Program-made: the position numbers and the translations under genes
Shown: positions 53,563-61,769 of the stretch, in pieces
Position numbering within the stretch: position 1 is the first letter of the stretch
Layout of the letters: each line of letters begins with the position of its first letter
Assembly (NCBI RefSeq): GCF_028331445.1
Contig: NZ_JAQMHX010000008.1
Span: forward strand, 186,001 to 250,000
Length of the DNA stretch: 64,000 nt
From: Candidatus Phyllobacterium onerii
GTDB lineage: Bacteria > Pseudomonadota > Alphaproteobacteria > Rhizobiales > Rhizobiaceae
Reading direction: 5' to 3'
Notes under the pieces: model-generated
What the model saw: only the letters and a program-made list of their open reading frames with translations
What the model was told of the DNA's origin: nothing
Database searches by the model: none

Positions 53563-53587
53563 GAAGAAGGGGGTGTCCCCCTTCTTC
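53563..53587. terminator. Strong hairpin between HisA-like and fae genes
   Basis: GAAGAAGGGGG (53563-53573) TGT CCCCCTTCTTC (53577-53587) is a perfect 11-bp stem eight bases after the HisA-like stop, between converging genes. No T-run follows immediately, so it may work through Rho or as a barrier from both sides. A second, weaker dyad CACAGAG / CTCTGTG is at 53640-53659, nearer fae. Confidence 0.65.
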
Positions 53588-53675
53588 ATGTCTAGAAGCC
53601 CAGACTTTTTGCCAACCGGCGCAACAGACCCTCCGGTTCCACAGAGGGTTTGCTCTGTGCGGGGTTGTCTCGTGT

Positions 53676-54182
53676 CTAAGCGCTGAATGGATGCTTGACT
53701 GAATCGCGCTGCGCGGTTGCTTCGGCGGCAGTCGGCTTGCCCGTCACTGCGCGCTGCAGCGCTTCCTTGGTTGCACGATAGTTAAAGTCCTGGATCTTCG
53801 CATCGTCTTCGGCTTCCCAATGGATGAAGACGCCGACGCAGATGAACAGATCGTCGGCTTCGTCCGCTGGAATGGTGCCATCGGCAACACTGTCCTGAAC
53901 CGCTTTAGCCACTGCATGCTGCGCAGGTCCGAACATCTGGACCGCCTGTTTGGCGCCCTTGATCGTAACCTTGTTGAACAAAATTGTATTCGGCTTGCAC
54001 GCCATATTCGGCGCAATAACCGCAAGAAGGGAGGTGAACCCGTCCTTGTTGTTCGTCAATGCATTGCAGAATGCCGTCTCGACAGCGCTGCCACGCGGTC
54101 CGATCAGAAGATCGATATGCGCAACTTCATTTCCATCGCCAATCAGCGATTCGCCAACCATAACCTTATTGATTTTTGCCAC
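53676..54182 (-). CDS. fae: Formaldehyde-activating enzyme
   Basis: A 168-residue Fae that condenses formaldehyde with H4MPT to methylene-H4MPT. The sequence [38 protein letters not shown] contains the catalytic His (AHID) and substrate-binding loop. GTG 54182 is favoured: it gives the canonical M/V-AKI start and AGGAGG lies nine bases upstream; the TTG at 54188 is too close to it. It is the entry point of the C1 oxidation pathway fed by XoxF. Confidence 0.96.
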   Translation of the reverse strand: MAKINKVMVGESLIGDGNEVAHIDLLIGPRGSAVETAFCNALTNNKDGFTSLLAVIAPNMACKPNTILFNKVTIKGAKQAVQMFGPAQHAVAKAVQDSVADGTIPADEADDLFICVGVFIHWEAEDDAKIQDFNYRATKEALQRAVTGKPTAAEATAQRDSVKHPFSA

Positions 54183-54335
54183 GGCCAATTTCCTCCTAAA
54201 CCGTTTTCCCAATGGTTTGTCCAAAGACGCCGTACCTCGAGACACGACTCTCGATGGACAGCTATCCTTGTTCACAGCACCCTTCGAGCGGGGTCGGTTG
54301 GCCAGATAGCAGCGGACGAAATCCGCTTGGGAAAT

Positions 54336-55199
54336 TCAAGCATTTACCTCGCCATTATGCAAGACCAAGTTGAGTCCAAATGCAAAAAGCGTCGCCACTG
54401 TCAGGTCTGCGGAGGTTCCGGGATTGATGTTGTCGGCTTTCAATTGGGCGTCGAAAGCAAGCAGCAATTTTTCGCGCTCTTTCCCATCGTCGAGGACTTC
54501 GACGCGTGTCAGAATTTGTTGCGCTTGCTTTTGTGTTTTTCCGGCAATTGCACTGCCGTGCTTGCGGACAATATGGCTGTCGAGAAATGCCGAAAGGAAA
54601 AACAGATAGGTAAAAACCACCGGCCACATCGCGCGCTCGCCGCGTTTCGCAGCGGCATTGTAAGCCTCGAGACCTCCGCCAAAAATATCGGCAAATCCGG
54701 TGACATATTGCCGGGCAATCATGTCGCGATCCGCGGCTTCGCCCATCGCTTCCAGCAGTGACACTTGCGGGATAGTCGAGACATCATGTTTGGGCGCGGA
54801 GCCGAGGCCACCGGGCTGCGCCAGCATGATCGCCGAAAAGACATCGCGCGCATCATCGACGTCCAGTTTGTCAAGGATCGTGGCAAGGTCGCGTTCAAGG
54901 TCTGGCCCACCATTTGCCGCCGCTTTGGCCAAGGGAGCGCATAAAAGCAGGATACCGAGATTGGTATTGGTTCCGACCTTGCGACGCGTCTCCCGAACCG
55001 CCGCGAGAATGCGTTGTCCGGTGGAAAGGGCAGGGTCTGTCACCGCCTGCGATGAAGCCTGCGCGCTTTCGAAAAACTGCTCGGCGCTCATGCGATGACC
55101 GTCGGCAAAACGATGCACATTGCCGGGCTTCAGTGCGTCGATCTCCTGATAACAGGCATCGATATAGGCGCGCCTTATCTGCTCGCGCGTCGGGGTCAC
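54336..55199 (-). CDS. Triphosphoribosyl-dephospho-CoA synthase (CitG/MdcB)-like protein, H4MPT-linked
   Basis: A 287-residue CitG-fold protein: ALKPGNVHRFADGHRM, VGTNTNLGILLLCAPLAKAA, FSAIMLAQPGGLGSAPKHDVS, DNINPGTSADLTVATLFAFGL. These metal/nucleotide segments match CitG. No citrate or malonate lyase genes are here, so it likely transfers a phosphoribosyl-type group in methylofuran or H4MPT synthesis. GTG 55199 overlaps the RimK-like stop. The last gene of the operon running from beta-RFAP synthase. Confidence 0.82.
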   Translation of the reverse strand: MTPTREQIRRAYIDACYQEIDALKPGNVHRFADGHRMSAEQFFESAQASSQAVTDPALSTGQRILAAVRETRRKVGTNTNLGILLLCAPLAKAAANGGPDLERDLATILDKLDVDDARDVFSAIMLAQPGGLGSAPKHDVSTIPQVSLLEAMGEAADRDMIARQYVTGFADIFGGGLEAYNAAAKRGERAMWPVVFTYLFFLSAFLDSHIVRKHGSAIAGKTQKQAQQILTRVEVLDDGKEREKLLLAFDAQLKADNINPGTSADLTVATLFAFGLNLVLHNGEVNA

Positions 55200-56110
55200 G
55201 CCGCCGGTCTCTCGTCGAGTTCGTCCTCGATCCAAGCCGCCAGGGCGTTGGCGATGCAATCGGCGATGCGCACGGGAACGACGGATTGCAGCCCGGTCCA
55301 GGCGGGCATGCTGTTGACCTCGAGAACAAGCAATTTGCCGTCGGCTGCCGGAATGATGTCGATGCCGGCGAAGTCGGTGCCGATGGCTGCGGAAGCCGCA
55401 AGCGCAAGGCTTTCCAGCTTGGCGCGCAATGGCCCTTTGACAGCCTCCGCTTTCGCCCCTTTGGCAATATTGGTGATCCAGCCTTCGGCGCGGCGTGCCA
55501 TCATGCCCAACACTTCGCCATCGCAGGTGAAAACGCGATAGTCGCAGTAAGGAGGCCCGGGGCGTGCCACGAAACGCTGCAGATAATAGACATCATCGAC
55601 CTCTTCCGGCTCCGGCAGGTCCTCGATGCTGCGGATCAGGCGAATGCCTTTCCCTTGAGAGCCGAACAGCGGCTTCAACACCAGTGGACCGTGCACGAGC
55701 TCGCGGGTCGCAACCAGCTGGGCATTGGCAATGCTTTCCACCGCAAAGGTTTCCGGCGTCGGCAGTCCTGCCTGTGCCAGCAGGAATGTGGTGGTGGATT
55801 TATCGACGCAACGCTCGATAGCCTTGGCCGAGTTCCATACCGGAACGCCAAGATGCGCAAAAGCGTGCAGGATGCCGAGACGGCGGGTGATCGCCTCGAA
55901 TGTGCCCGACGAAATCGACCGCACGATCACTGCTGCGGGCAGGGCGCCGTTCATGCGCGGGATGGCAATGCCAGAGGGGTAGCGGCTGTCGAAGCCGATA
56001 TCCACCAGCGGCAGCGCCAGGACGTTGAACCCGAGCTTTCGCAGCGAGGCGCGTAGCTGTTTCACCTGGCGGTCGGGCCGGTCCGAAAGGATCAGTATCG
56101 TATCTGTCAT
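55196..56110 (-). CDS. RimK-family ATP-grasp ligase, MptN-like
   Basis: A 304-residue ATP-grasp enzyme: CVDKSTTTFLLAQAGLPTPET, HGPLVLKPLFGSQGKGIRLI (ATP-binding), YLQRFVARPGPPYCDYRVFTCDG, and GTDFAGIDIIPAADGKLLVLEVNSMPAW (metal-binding Glu/Asn). RimK-like ligases add glutamate to H4MPT (MptN) or coenzyme F420; clustered with mch, a glutamate ligase for H4MPT or methylofuran polyglutamylation fits. Context supports cofactor synthesis, but the acceptor is inferred. Confidence 0.84.
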   Translation of the reverse strand: MTDTILILSDRPDRQVKQLRASLRKLGFNVLALPLVDIGFDSRYPSGIAIPRMNGALPAAVIVRSISSGTFEAITRRLGILHAFAHLGVPVWNSAKAIERCVDKSTTTFLLAQAGLPTPETFAVESIANAQLVATRELVHGPLVLKPLFGSQGKGIRLIRSIEDLPEPEEVDDVYYLQRFVARPGPPYCDYRVFTCDGEVLGMMARRAEGWITNIAKGAKAEAVKGPLRAKLESLALAASAAIGTDFAGIDIIPAADGKLLVLEVNSMPAWTGLQSVVPVRIADCIANALAAWIEDELDERPAA

Positions 56111-56157
56111 GTCTGCGTCTCAGAGCCCGTTTTGCTGTAGAATTTCGGTGCGGGCTC

Positions 56158-57111
56158 TCAGCCCAGGGACTGTTCCAGCATCGCGCTGTGAATTCCACCG
56201 TGGCGGAACGTATCACCGGTTTCAATCGCTGTAACGATCACCTCGGCGGGGCTGAACAGACGCGGATCGATGGCATAGAAATCCCCTTTGAACTTCTTGA
56301 AAATATCGGCAAATGGCTGGCCATGGTCGCGAGACGTATGGCTCGGCAGTTGCTCCGCCAGGTTGCGCGCGGCTTCGGCGCTGCCCTTGACGAACAGCTG
56401 GACGGTTCCGCCGTAGATGATGGCATCGTTGGTCCGGCCCATGGCTTGCAGGAAGTCCGGATGCGGCGCCGGGATCGGCGCGCGGCCTGCACCGTCGACG
56501 ATATCAGCCAGCGGGAATTTGAGGTCATGCGCCTTGTGTAGGGCGACTTCGAGCACGCGCCCGACAATCTGCACCGCGCCCGTCAGGCTTTGGGTCGGAG
56601 CATAGATGAAGGTCAGCTTGTCAGGCGCAAGCCCTGTCGCCTTCGACACCTTCTCGATGATTGCACCGGGCGGCGGCGTCGAGGTTTCGAGCACGATCAC
56701 CGATGATTGAGCCTTGGGTTCGCGATAGGCGATTTCCTCAAACAGCGGCTCCACCCGTGCAAGCGCACGCACGGGACCGGAACCCATGGCGAAATACTTT
56801 TCGTGCGAGAGATTCCATCCGGCATACTGGCTGGCGAGGCAGGCGAGGACTGGTTGCGACGAGCGGACATCGACCGAATAGGGCCACTTGCCCGAGCTCA
56901 GCCCTGCCGACACGGTTCCAAGCCCGCCGAGACAGATTTCGACGATACGCAGGGCAGCCTCGATACCGCCTGGACTGTTTGCGCCCGCATCGATCAAATG
57001 CTCGCCAAGGCTTCCGCGACTGTGACTGACGCCGAGCCGGTCCGCATCCTCGATCATGCTGTCGGCTATGCGTTGCGCGTTTCTGTTCAGATAGGCATGA
57101 CCGTCCCTCAT
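56158..57111 (-). CDS. mch: Methenyl-H4MPT cyclohydrolase
   Basis: A 317-residue cyclohydrolase interconverting methenyl- and formyl-H4MPT. Motifs: GGIEAALRIVEICLGGLG, VRSSQPVLACLASQYAGWNL, AMGSGPVRALAR, SSVIVLETSTPPPG, DFLQAMGRTNDAIIYGGTVQL. The start overlaps the upstream ATP-grasp gene by four bases. It works between MtdB and the Fhc complex. Confidence 0.95.
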   Translation of the reverse strand: MRDGHAYLNRNAQRIADSMIEDADRLGVSHSRGSLGEHLIDAGANSPGGIEAALRIVEICLGGLGTVSAGLSSGKWPYSVDVRSSQPVLACLASQYAGWNLSHEKYFAMGSGPVRALARVEPLFEEIAYREPKAQSSVIVLETSTPPPGAIIEKVSKATGLAPDKLTFIYAPTQSLTGAVQIVGRVLEVALHKAHDLKFPLADIVDGAGRAPIPAPHPDFLQAMGRTNDAIIYGGTVQLFVKGSAEAARNLAEQLPSHTSRDHGQPFADIFKKFKGDFYAIDPRLFSPAEVIVTAIETGDTFRHGGIHSAMLEQSLG

Positions 57112-58247
57112 GGAAAATCCCCCCTCCAGTTAACCGCGAGCTCCTTTACGCGGCTCTTCACGGCGCGCATCGCTGCTGCAGCGGAAGGAGCCGTGGCAAA
57201 AACCGTGCAGACAGGGTCGCCTGCTTTAAGTGTTGTTCCTGACATCTGATGATCCGCCGTCAGCGCCGGCCAATCGATTTTCGGAAAGGCGCTGATTGCT
57301 TTCGCCGTGTAGGCGATCGCCGAAGCGGTCGAGCCCTTATAGGCGGGCAAGGTTATGTTGGATCCCATGACGGCGCGTAAGTGTTCGCGCAGCAGCGGCG
57401 TCTGGTCGCAGTCGAAAATGTCGAGTGTCGCGCCGGGGCGCGGATTGATCTCGATCAGATTGAGGCCTGCATCGCCATCGATGAAATCGGCGCTGTTGAG
57501 GCCGGCAAGGCCGGTGCGTTTCGTTAAAGCCGTCAGCCAAGCCTTGATCTGTGCTGCCTTGTTTTTGTCGTAGCGCCGCAGTCGCACCGCACCGCCATAG
57601 CGAAATGGCGTGTGCTCCGAAGGCGACGACCATTGCCGGCTGAATCCCACAATGTGCGCCTCTCGCCTGTCAGCGAGAAAGAGCGCGGAAACGTTCCTGC
57701 CCGGAATGAAGCGCTGGAAATAATGCTCGTGTCCGGACGCATTGCCATTGGCTGGCTTCACGTGCGAACCACCGGCACCGCCGGCGAGCTTGGTCAGCCA
57801 TTCTTGCGGATGTTCCGGCGCATCGAATCGAATATCGGGATGCGGTATCGAGAGCTCGGAACATAGCCGCGCCAGTCCGGCCGGGTCCTTCACCACGCGG
57901 ACTGTTTCCGCAGTGTTGCCGGCGATCTGGAACTGGCGAGAAATCGCCTCGATCATCTCCGGCCTGCGCTCGAAACCCGAACCGTAGATCACGCCTACCG
58001 GCTGGTCATCGCCTGCAAGTTCAATCAGCGTCTGGGTGATCCGTTCCTGGTCGATTCCGCATTGGAGGCTGCCGGAAAGTTTCAATGCGCGGTCCGCCAA
58101 TGCCAGCGTATCGGCATCGTTGAAAAGGTCGGCGACCAGCGGCCGGAAACCGGCACGCCGCGCCGCCGCTGCGAGAGAGCGTCCGGAAATCGCGGCGATC
58201 AGGATCGCGGGATTATTTGGCGAGGTCGCGAGCAAGGGTGAATGCAT
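57108..58247 (-). CDS. ATP-grasp protein of methylofuran/H4MPT biosynthesis (MfnD-like candidate)
   Basis: A 379-residue ATP-grasp protein: ILIAAISGRSLAAAARRAGFRPLV N-terminal domain, the KPANGNASGHEHYFQRFIPG ATP region, and GLAGLNSADFIDGDAGLNLIEINPRPGATLD with metal-binding residues. ATP-grasp proteins of this size occur in bacterial H4MPT clusters (orf17-type) and resemble the archaeal tyramine-glutamate ligase MfnD. ATG 58247 makes a 35-bp overlap with the end of mtdB. The reaction is inferred from context. Confidence 0.8.
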   Translation of the reverse strand: MHSPLLATSPNNPAILIAAISGRSLAAAARRAGFRPLVADLFNDADTLALADRALKLSGSLQCGIDQERITQTLIELAGDDQPVGVIYGSGFERRPEMIEAISRQFQIAGNTAETVRVVKDPAGLARLCSELSIPHPDIRFDAPEHPQEWLTKLAGGAGGSHVKPANGNASGHEHYFQRFIPGRNVSALFLADRREAHIVGFSRQWSSPSEHTPFRYGGAVRLRRYDKNKAAQIKAWLTALTKRTGLAGLNSADFIDGDAGLNLIEINPRPGATLDIFDCDQTPLLREHLRAVMGSNITLPAYKGSTASAIAYTAKAISAFPKIDWPALTADHQMSGTTLKAGDPVCTVFATAPSAAAAMRAVKSRVKELAVNWRGDFP

Positions 58248-59109
58248 CCCGAAAATCAAAGATAACCGGCTTTTTCGCCTTGATCATCTGTTCAAACAAA
58301 CCGGCTTGCGTCTTGTATTTGACATTGCCGATGGAGAGTGGACCAATGCCGACAGCCTGCGTCGCATCGAGTGGCTCGCCATTGGCATTGACTTTCAAAC
58401 CCTCGATACCTGCCGGCGGGACAGCATTCACATCGGCGGCGACCAGAAGCCCGCCTGCAGAACCGAGCTGCGCCCGCGAAATCACCTGAATGCCAGCCTT
58501 TGCCGCCGCCAGCACGACTTCCGTACCTTCGACGATTGCAGCCTTTTTGGCTTCCGTCGAACCGTCGACAGGCTCGACGATTACGCCGAAGCGCTGCTTG
58601 ATCGACGCTGCAATCTCCTGCACGCGCTCAATGCCATCGTGACCCACGATCGTCACCCGCGCGCCCTGTTCGGCGGCGATGACCGCTGTGCAATAACCCA
58701 CGACACCCGTCGCACCGAAGACCGCCACCGAGGTTCCGTTCAATTCGCGGTCATGGTGCTTGATCAGCGCCTTTTCGACTTTGGCGACCATCGCCGCCGC
58801 CGTGGTGAACGAGCCTGCCGGATCGGCGAAAACCGATATTTCGAATGGCGGCACCATGGCTTTCTTCGCCGCATCGAGCATGTCGAGTGCCGTCGGCGCA
58901 TCCTTGCCCGCAAGGAAGATGCCTGTCGCAACCCCCGCATCCGGCGGGCGCGAAAAAATCGCGTCCTGGACGAGATTGCCGACATCGGCAAGGGTGACGT
59001 CCGTGTAGGGCACCACGGCGTGGTAGCCTGCATCGAGCGCCATATTGACGTCGAACGGGCTCATTTGCCGAAGTGGTGTCAGCATGTGAAGGATGGTTTT
59101 GCGGCTCAC
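58213..59109 (-). CDS. mtdB: NAD(P)-dependent methylene-H4MPT dehydrogenase
   Basis: A 298-residue MtdB oxidising methylene-H4MPT to methenyl-H4MPT. It has the Rossmann motif VAVFGATGVVGYCTAVIAAEQGARVTIVGHDGI, the N-terminal MLTPLRQMSPFDVNMALDAGYHAVVPYTDVT and the VNAVPPAGIEGL segment. The GTG at 59109 follows GGAGCGGAAACA; the longer 361-residue reading has no family support. It lies between beta-RFAP synthase and the ATP-grasp gene. Confidence 0.95.
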   Translation of the reverse strand: MSRKTILHMLTPLRQMSPFDVNMALDAGYHAVVPYTDVTLADVGNLVQDAIFSRPPDAGVATGIFLAGKDAPTALDMLDAAKKAMVPPFEISVFADPAGSFTTAAAMVAKVEKALIKHHDRELNGTSVAVFGATGVVGYCTAVIAAEQGARVTIVGHDGIERVQEIAASIKQRFGVIVEPVDGSTEAKKAAIVEGTEVVLAAAKAGIQVISRAQLGSAGGLLVAADVNAVPPAGIEGLKVNANGEPLDATQAVGIGPLSIGNVKYKTQAGLFEQMIKAKKPVIFDFRDAFTLARDLAK

Positions 59110-59135
59110 TGTTTCCGCTCCTTTGATAATGGGCC

Positions 59136-60101
59136 CTAAGCTGTTGCGAAGTTCAACGTGGTGTGCGTGATATCCGCACCTGCATTTCTGCCCCCAACGA
59201 TCTGGATGGTGGTGCCGGGCGACCGCCCGCCGATCGCATCGACAATGCGCGTCGCCTCCGACTGCGAGGCAGCAAAGGCGAAACCCGTCGGTCCCCATGA
59301 GCTCTGGCCGATGCCCACAGCACCCGCCTGTGCCAGCTGCCGTATAGCGGCTTCGACATGCTTGCTGGTGAAGACGCCGCCCTGCGCCGGTGCGAAATAG
59401 TTGCCGATCTCGGCCTGTATCGCTTCCACAGCGCGGCCGAATGATGGGAGATCCTGCTCGATCAGCGCCGGCATGCTACCCATCAGCACATGGCGGCAGA
59501 TTGCAGCCGAGGTTTCGACCGGGAACGGCGGTAATGTCCGGAAAGCTTCGATCTCGGCCTCGCCATGGATGCCTTGCGTCGAGGCATCGAAGACGAGGAT
59601 GATGCGCCAGGCTTCAGGAAACGGTATGCGCGAAATAACGGTGGGTGCCGCGCTGCCAGCGCCTTTTCCCGCATCGACGATCACGCCGCCCTCGTCGAAT
59701 GCAGCGATACCGATGCCGGAGCGGGAGCCGCGTCCGAGCAGGACAGCGTCGTTGACGGCGTCGAGCGGCAGACCATGCAGCGTGCGGATAGCAGCAGCAA
59801 CAGCCAGGGCGATCTGCGTGCCGGAACCGAGGCCTATATGCCGCGGGATCGCTCGCTGCACATGGATACGGTGTTGCGCCTTGATGCCGAGATGATCGCA
59901 CAGTGTCACGGCATGCTGTTCGATGCGCGCCTGTTCGTCACCATGAACCTGTGTCTCGGCCGAACGGGAAATCGTCAGGACTGTCGCGATATCCTGCACA
60001 GGCAAGCCGACGCTGCCGAAGCGGTCGGTGCCAGAACGCGGTATATCGAGAAAGCCGAGATGAAGGCGCGCCGGGACTTTAATGGTGACGGATTCCGACA
60101 T
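59136..60101 (-). CDS. Beta-ribofuranosylaminobenzene 5'-phosphate synthase (beta-RFAP)
   Basis: A 321-residue GHMP-fold enzyme, the first committed step of H4MPT synthesis, joining 4-hydroxy- or 4-aminobenzoate and PRPP. It has KVPARLHLGFLDIPRSGTDRFGSVGLPV, the GHMP loop IPRHIGLGSGTQIALAVAAAI, and the C-terminal AVGIGQSSWGPTGFAFA. First gene of the leftward H4MPT operon, divergent from the PCD-like gene (100 bp). Confidence 0.93.
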   Translation of the reverse strand: MSESVTIKVPARLHLGFLDIPRSGTDRFGSVGLPVQDIATVLTISRSAETQVHGDEQARIEQHAVTLCDHLGIKAQHRIHVQRAIPRHIGLGSGTQIALAVAAAIRTLHGLPLDAVNDAVLLGRGSRSGIGIAAFDEGGVIVDAGKGAGSAAPTVISRIPFPEAWRIILVFDASTQGIHGEAEIEAFRTLPPFPVETSAAICRHVLMGSMPALIEQDLPSFGRAVEAIQAEIGNYFAPAQGGVFTSKHVEAAIRQLAQAGAVGIGQSSWGPTGFAFAASQSEATRIVDAIGGRSPGTTIQIVGGRNAGADITHTTLNFATA

Positions 60102-60201
60102 TTGCTATTCTTTACACAATCTCAAAAATCGGGCCCTGCACTATGATATCGTCTTTCGACCGAGGTGCAAGCATCATCAACGAAGAAGTGGAGTATCGCC
60201 T

Positions 60202-60591
60202 ATGACCGACGAGAAGAAGCCCAAGGAAAAGGTATATTCCGAAAGCGAAATCAACGAAAAGCTCAAGGCGGATTTGCCGCACTGGCGCTATGAGAACGGC
60301 TGGATTCGCCGCAAATACAAGACCCATGGCTGGAAGTCGACCCTGATGGTGATCAACACCGTTGGCCATCTCGCCGAAGCCGCCTGGCATCATCCGGATC
60401 TGAAGGCCTCCTATGCATGGGTCGAGGTCCTGCTGCAGAACCATGCGGCCAAGGGCATCACCGACAAGGATTTCGAGCTCGCCAAAAAGATCGAGAGCGT
60501 CGTTCACTGGCAACCGGGCAAGGAGGCGGGATCGCTGGAAGGAACGCCGCAAACCGACCAGCGCTTCGCCTACGTTAAGTACGACGATTGA
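60202..60591 (+). CDS. Pterin-4a-carbinolamine dehydratase (PhhB/DCoH)-like protein
   Basis: A 129-residue PCD-fold protein. It has ADLPHWRYENGWIRRKYKTHGWK, HLAEAAWHHPDLKASYAWVEVLLQNHAAKGIT and DFELAKKIE, with the His-His-Pro of the active site. A charged N-terminal segment (MTDEKKPKEK...) precedes the domain. PCD-like genes recur in bacterial H4MPT clusters, suggesting a pterin-cofactor role rather than phenylalanine hydroxylation. ATG 60202 follows GGAGTATC. Confidence 0.86.
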   Translation: MTDEKKPKEKVYSESEINEKLKADLPHWRYENGWIRRKYKTHGWKSTLMVINTVGHLAEAAWHHPDLKASYAWVEVLLQNHAAKGITDKDFELAKKIESVVHWQPGKEAGSLEGTPQTDQRFAYVKYDD

Positions 60592-60674
60592 TCTGAAATT
60601 TTTTGCATACCGACAGGGTTCACATTCGAAAAAAAGGTAGCTAAGTTTAGGCAGGCACCAGAAAGTTGCGGAAT

Positions 60675-61769
60675 ATGTCGGTTGCATGGATTGGCAGCCA
60701 GCCGGTACCTTTGACGGATGCTGTTCGGAATGCTGCAAAGCTTCTGGCATCCAGCCGCTGTCCAGTTTTCACCCTCGATGCGGATGTGCATGGTACGCGC
60801 AGTGCCATAGCGCTCGCCGAAAGGTTAGGCGGTGCTTACGATCATGCCGCGGGTGATGTGCTTGCCAAAGAGGTCGCCCTGTTCACCGATCACGGCGGCA
60901 TGTTCACGACTCCGGGAGAAGCGCGCCGCCGTTCCAGCCTGATCGTCATCGTCGGCGAAATTCCCGCCGCCCATCACGAACTCCTGCAGGCCTGGGCAGA
61001 TTCGCAGCCGGATCTTGGCGACAGGCACAAGCGCAGCTTGTTCCATATCGGTGGAATCGAAACGACCGAAGCTGGCAGGCTCGCCCGCAAGTTGAAAGCG
61101 ATACCGCTGCGCGGAGAGGGACTGTCCCTTCCTGCCGCGCTTGGCGTGCTTCGCGCCGCGTTGCAGGGCCAGCGCATTGCTGCCTCCTTGAGCAATATCG
61201 AACGTTTCAAGAAGGCCCTGGCTACCGCGCAATTCCCGGTGTTCGTCTTCTCGGGCACGTCGGGCGACACGGCCGGCCTCGTCATGCTGCAGGGCCTGAT
61301 CGCTGATCTCAACAAGACCGGCCGCGCCAGCAGCGTGTTTCTCCCTGCCGATGACGACGCGTGGGGCACGGCGCTCACCTCGCTATGGATGACGGGCTTT
61401 CCGCCCCGAACAGGTTTTTCGAATAGCCTCCCAAGCTATGACCCCGGGCGATGGGACATCCAGCGCATGATCCGCGACAAGGAAGCGGACCTTCATGTCT
61501 GGATGTCGACGAGGGGTGGTGAAACTCCCCCTCTGGGGGGAAAGATACCGCTGATATCGCTGAGCAAAACCAATGCTCCAACGTCGGGTGCCAAAGTCAC
61601 GATTTCCGTCGGCAAGGCCGGCATCGATCATGATGGCGTTTCGTACTCGAGCCGGACCGGCACATTCAGGGCGGTGCAGGCCGCCCAACCTTCGCAACTG
61701 CCGAGCGTCTCGAGCATCATAGGTCAACTCGCGGAAGCTCTTCCAGGCAAGAAGGCTCTGCCATGCTGA
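60675..61769 (+). CDS. fhcB: Formyltransferase/hydrolase complex subunit B
   Basis: A 364-residue FwdB/FmdB homologue. It has VAWIGSQPVPLTDAVRNAAKLLASSRCPVF, DHAAGDVLAKEVALFTDHGG, GTSGDTAGLVMLQGLIADL and SYDPGRWDIQRMI. The archaeal Mo/W-pterin and FeS sites are not evident, as expected for bacterial FhcB, which serves structural roles in the formyl-hydrolysing complex. ATG 60675 is preferred over the TTG at 60666. It overlaps fhcA by seven bases. Confidence 0.92.
   Translation: MSVAWIGSQPVPLTDAVRNAAKLLASSRCPVFTLDADVHGTRSAIALAERLGGAYDHAAGDVLAKEVALFTDHGGMFTTPGEARRRSSLIVIVGEIPAAHHELLQAWADSQPDLGDRHKRSLFHIGGIETTEAGRLARKLKAIPLRGEGLSLPAALGVLRAALQGQRIAASLSNIERFKKALATAQFPVFVFSGTSGDTAGLVMLQGLIADLNKTGRASSVFLPADDDAWGTALTSLWMTGFPPRTGFSNSLPSYDPGRWDIQRMIRDKEADLHVWMSTRGGETPPLGGKIPLISLSKTNAPTSGAKVTISVGKAGIDHDGVSYSSRTGTFRAVQAAQPSQLPSVSSIIGQLAEALPGKKALPC

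Noticed and set aside
54336-55199. Citrate-lyase prosthetic group synthesis gene (citG)
   Set aside because: No citrate or malonate lyase genes are near; operon context is H4MPT/methylofuran.
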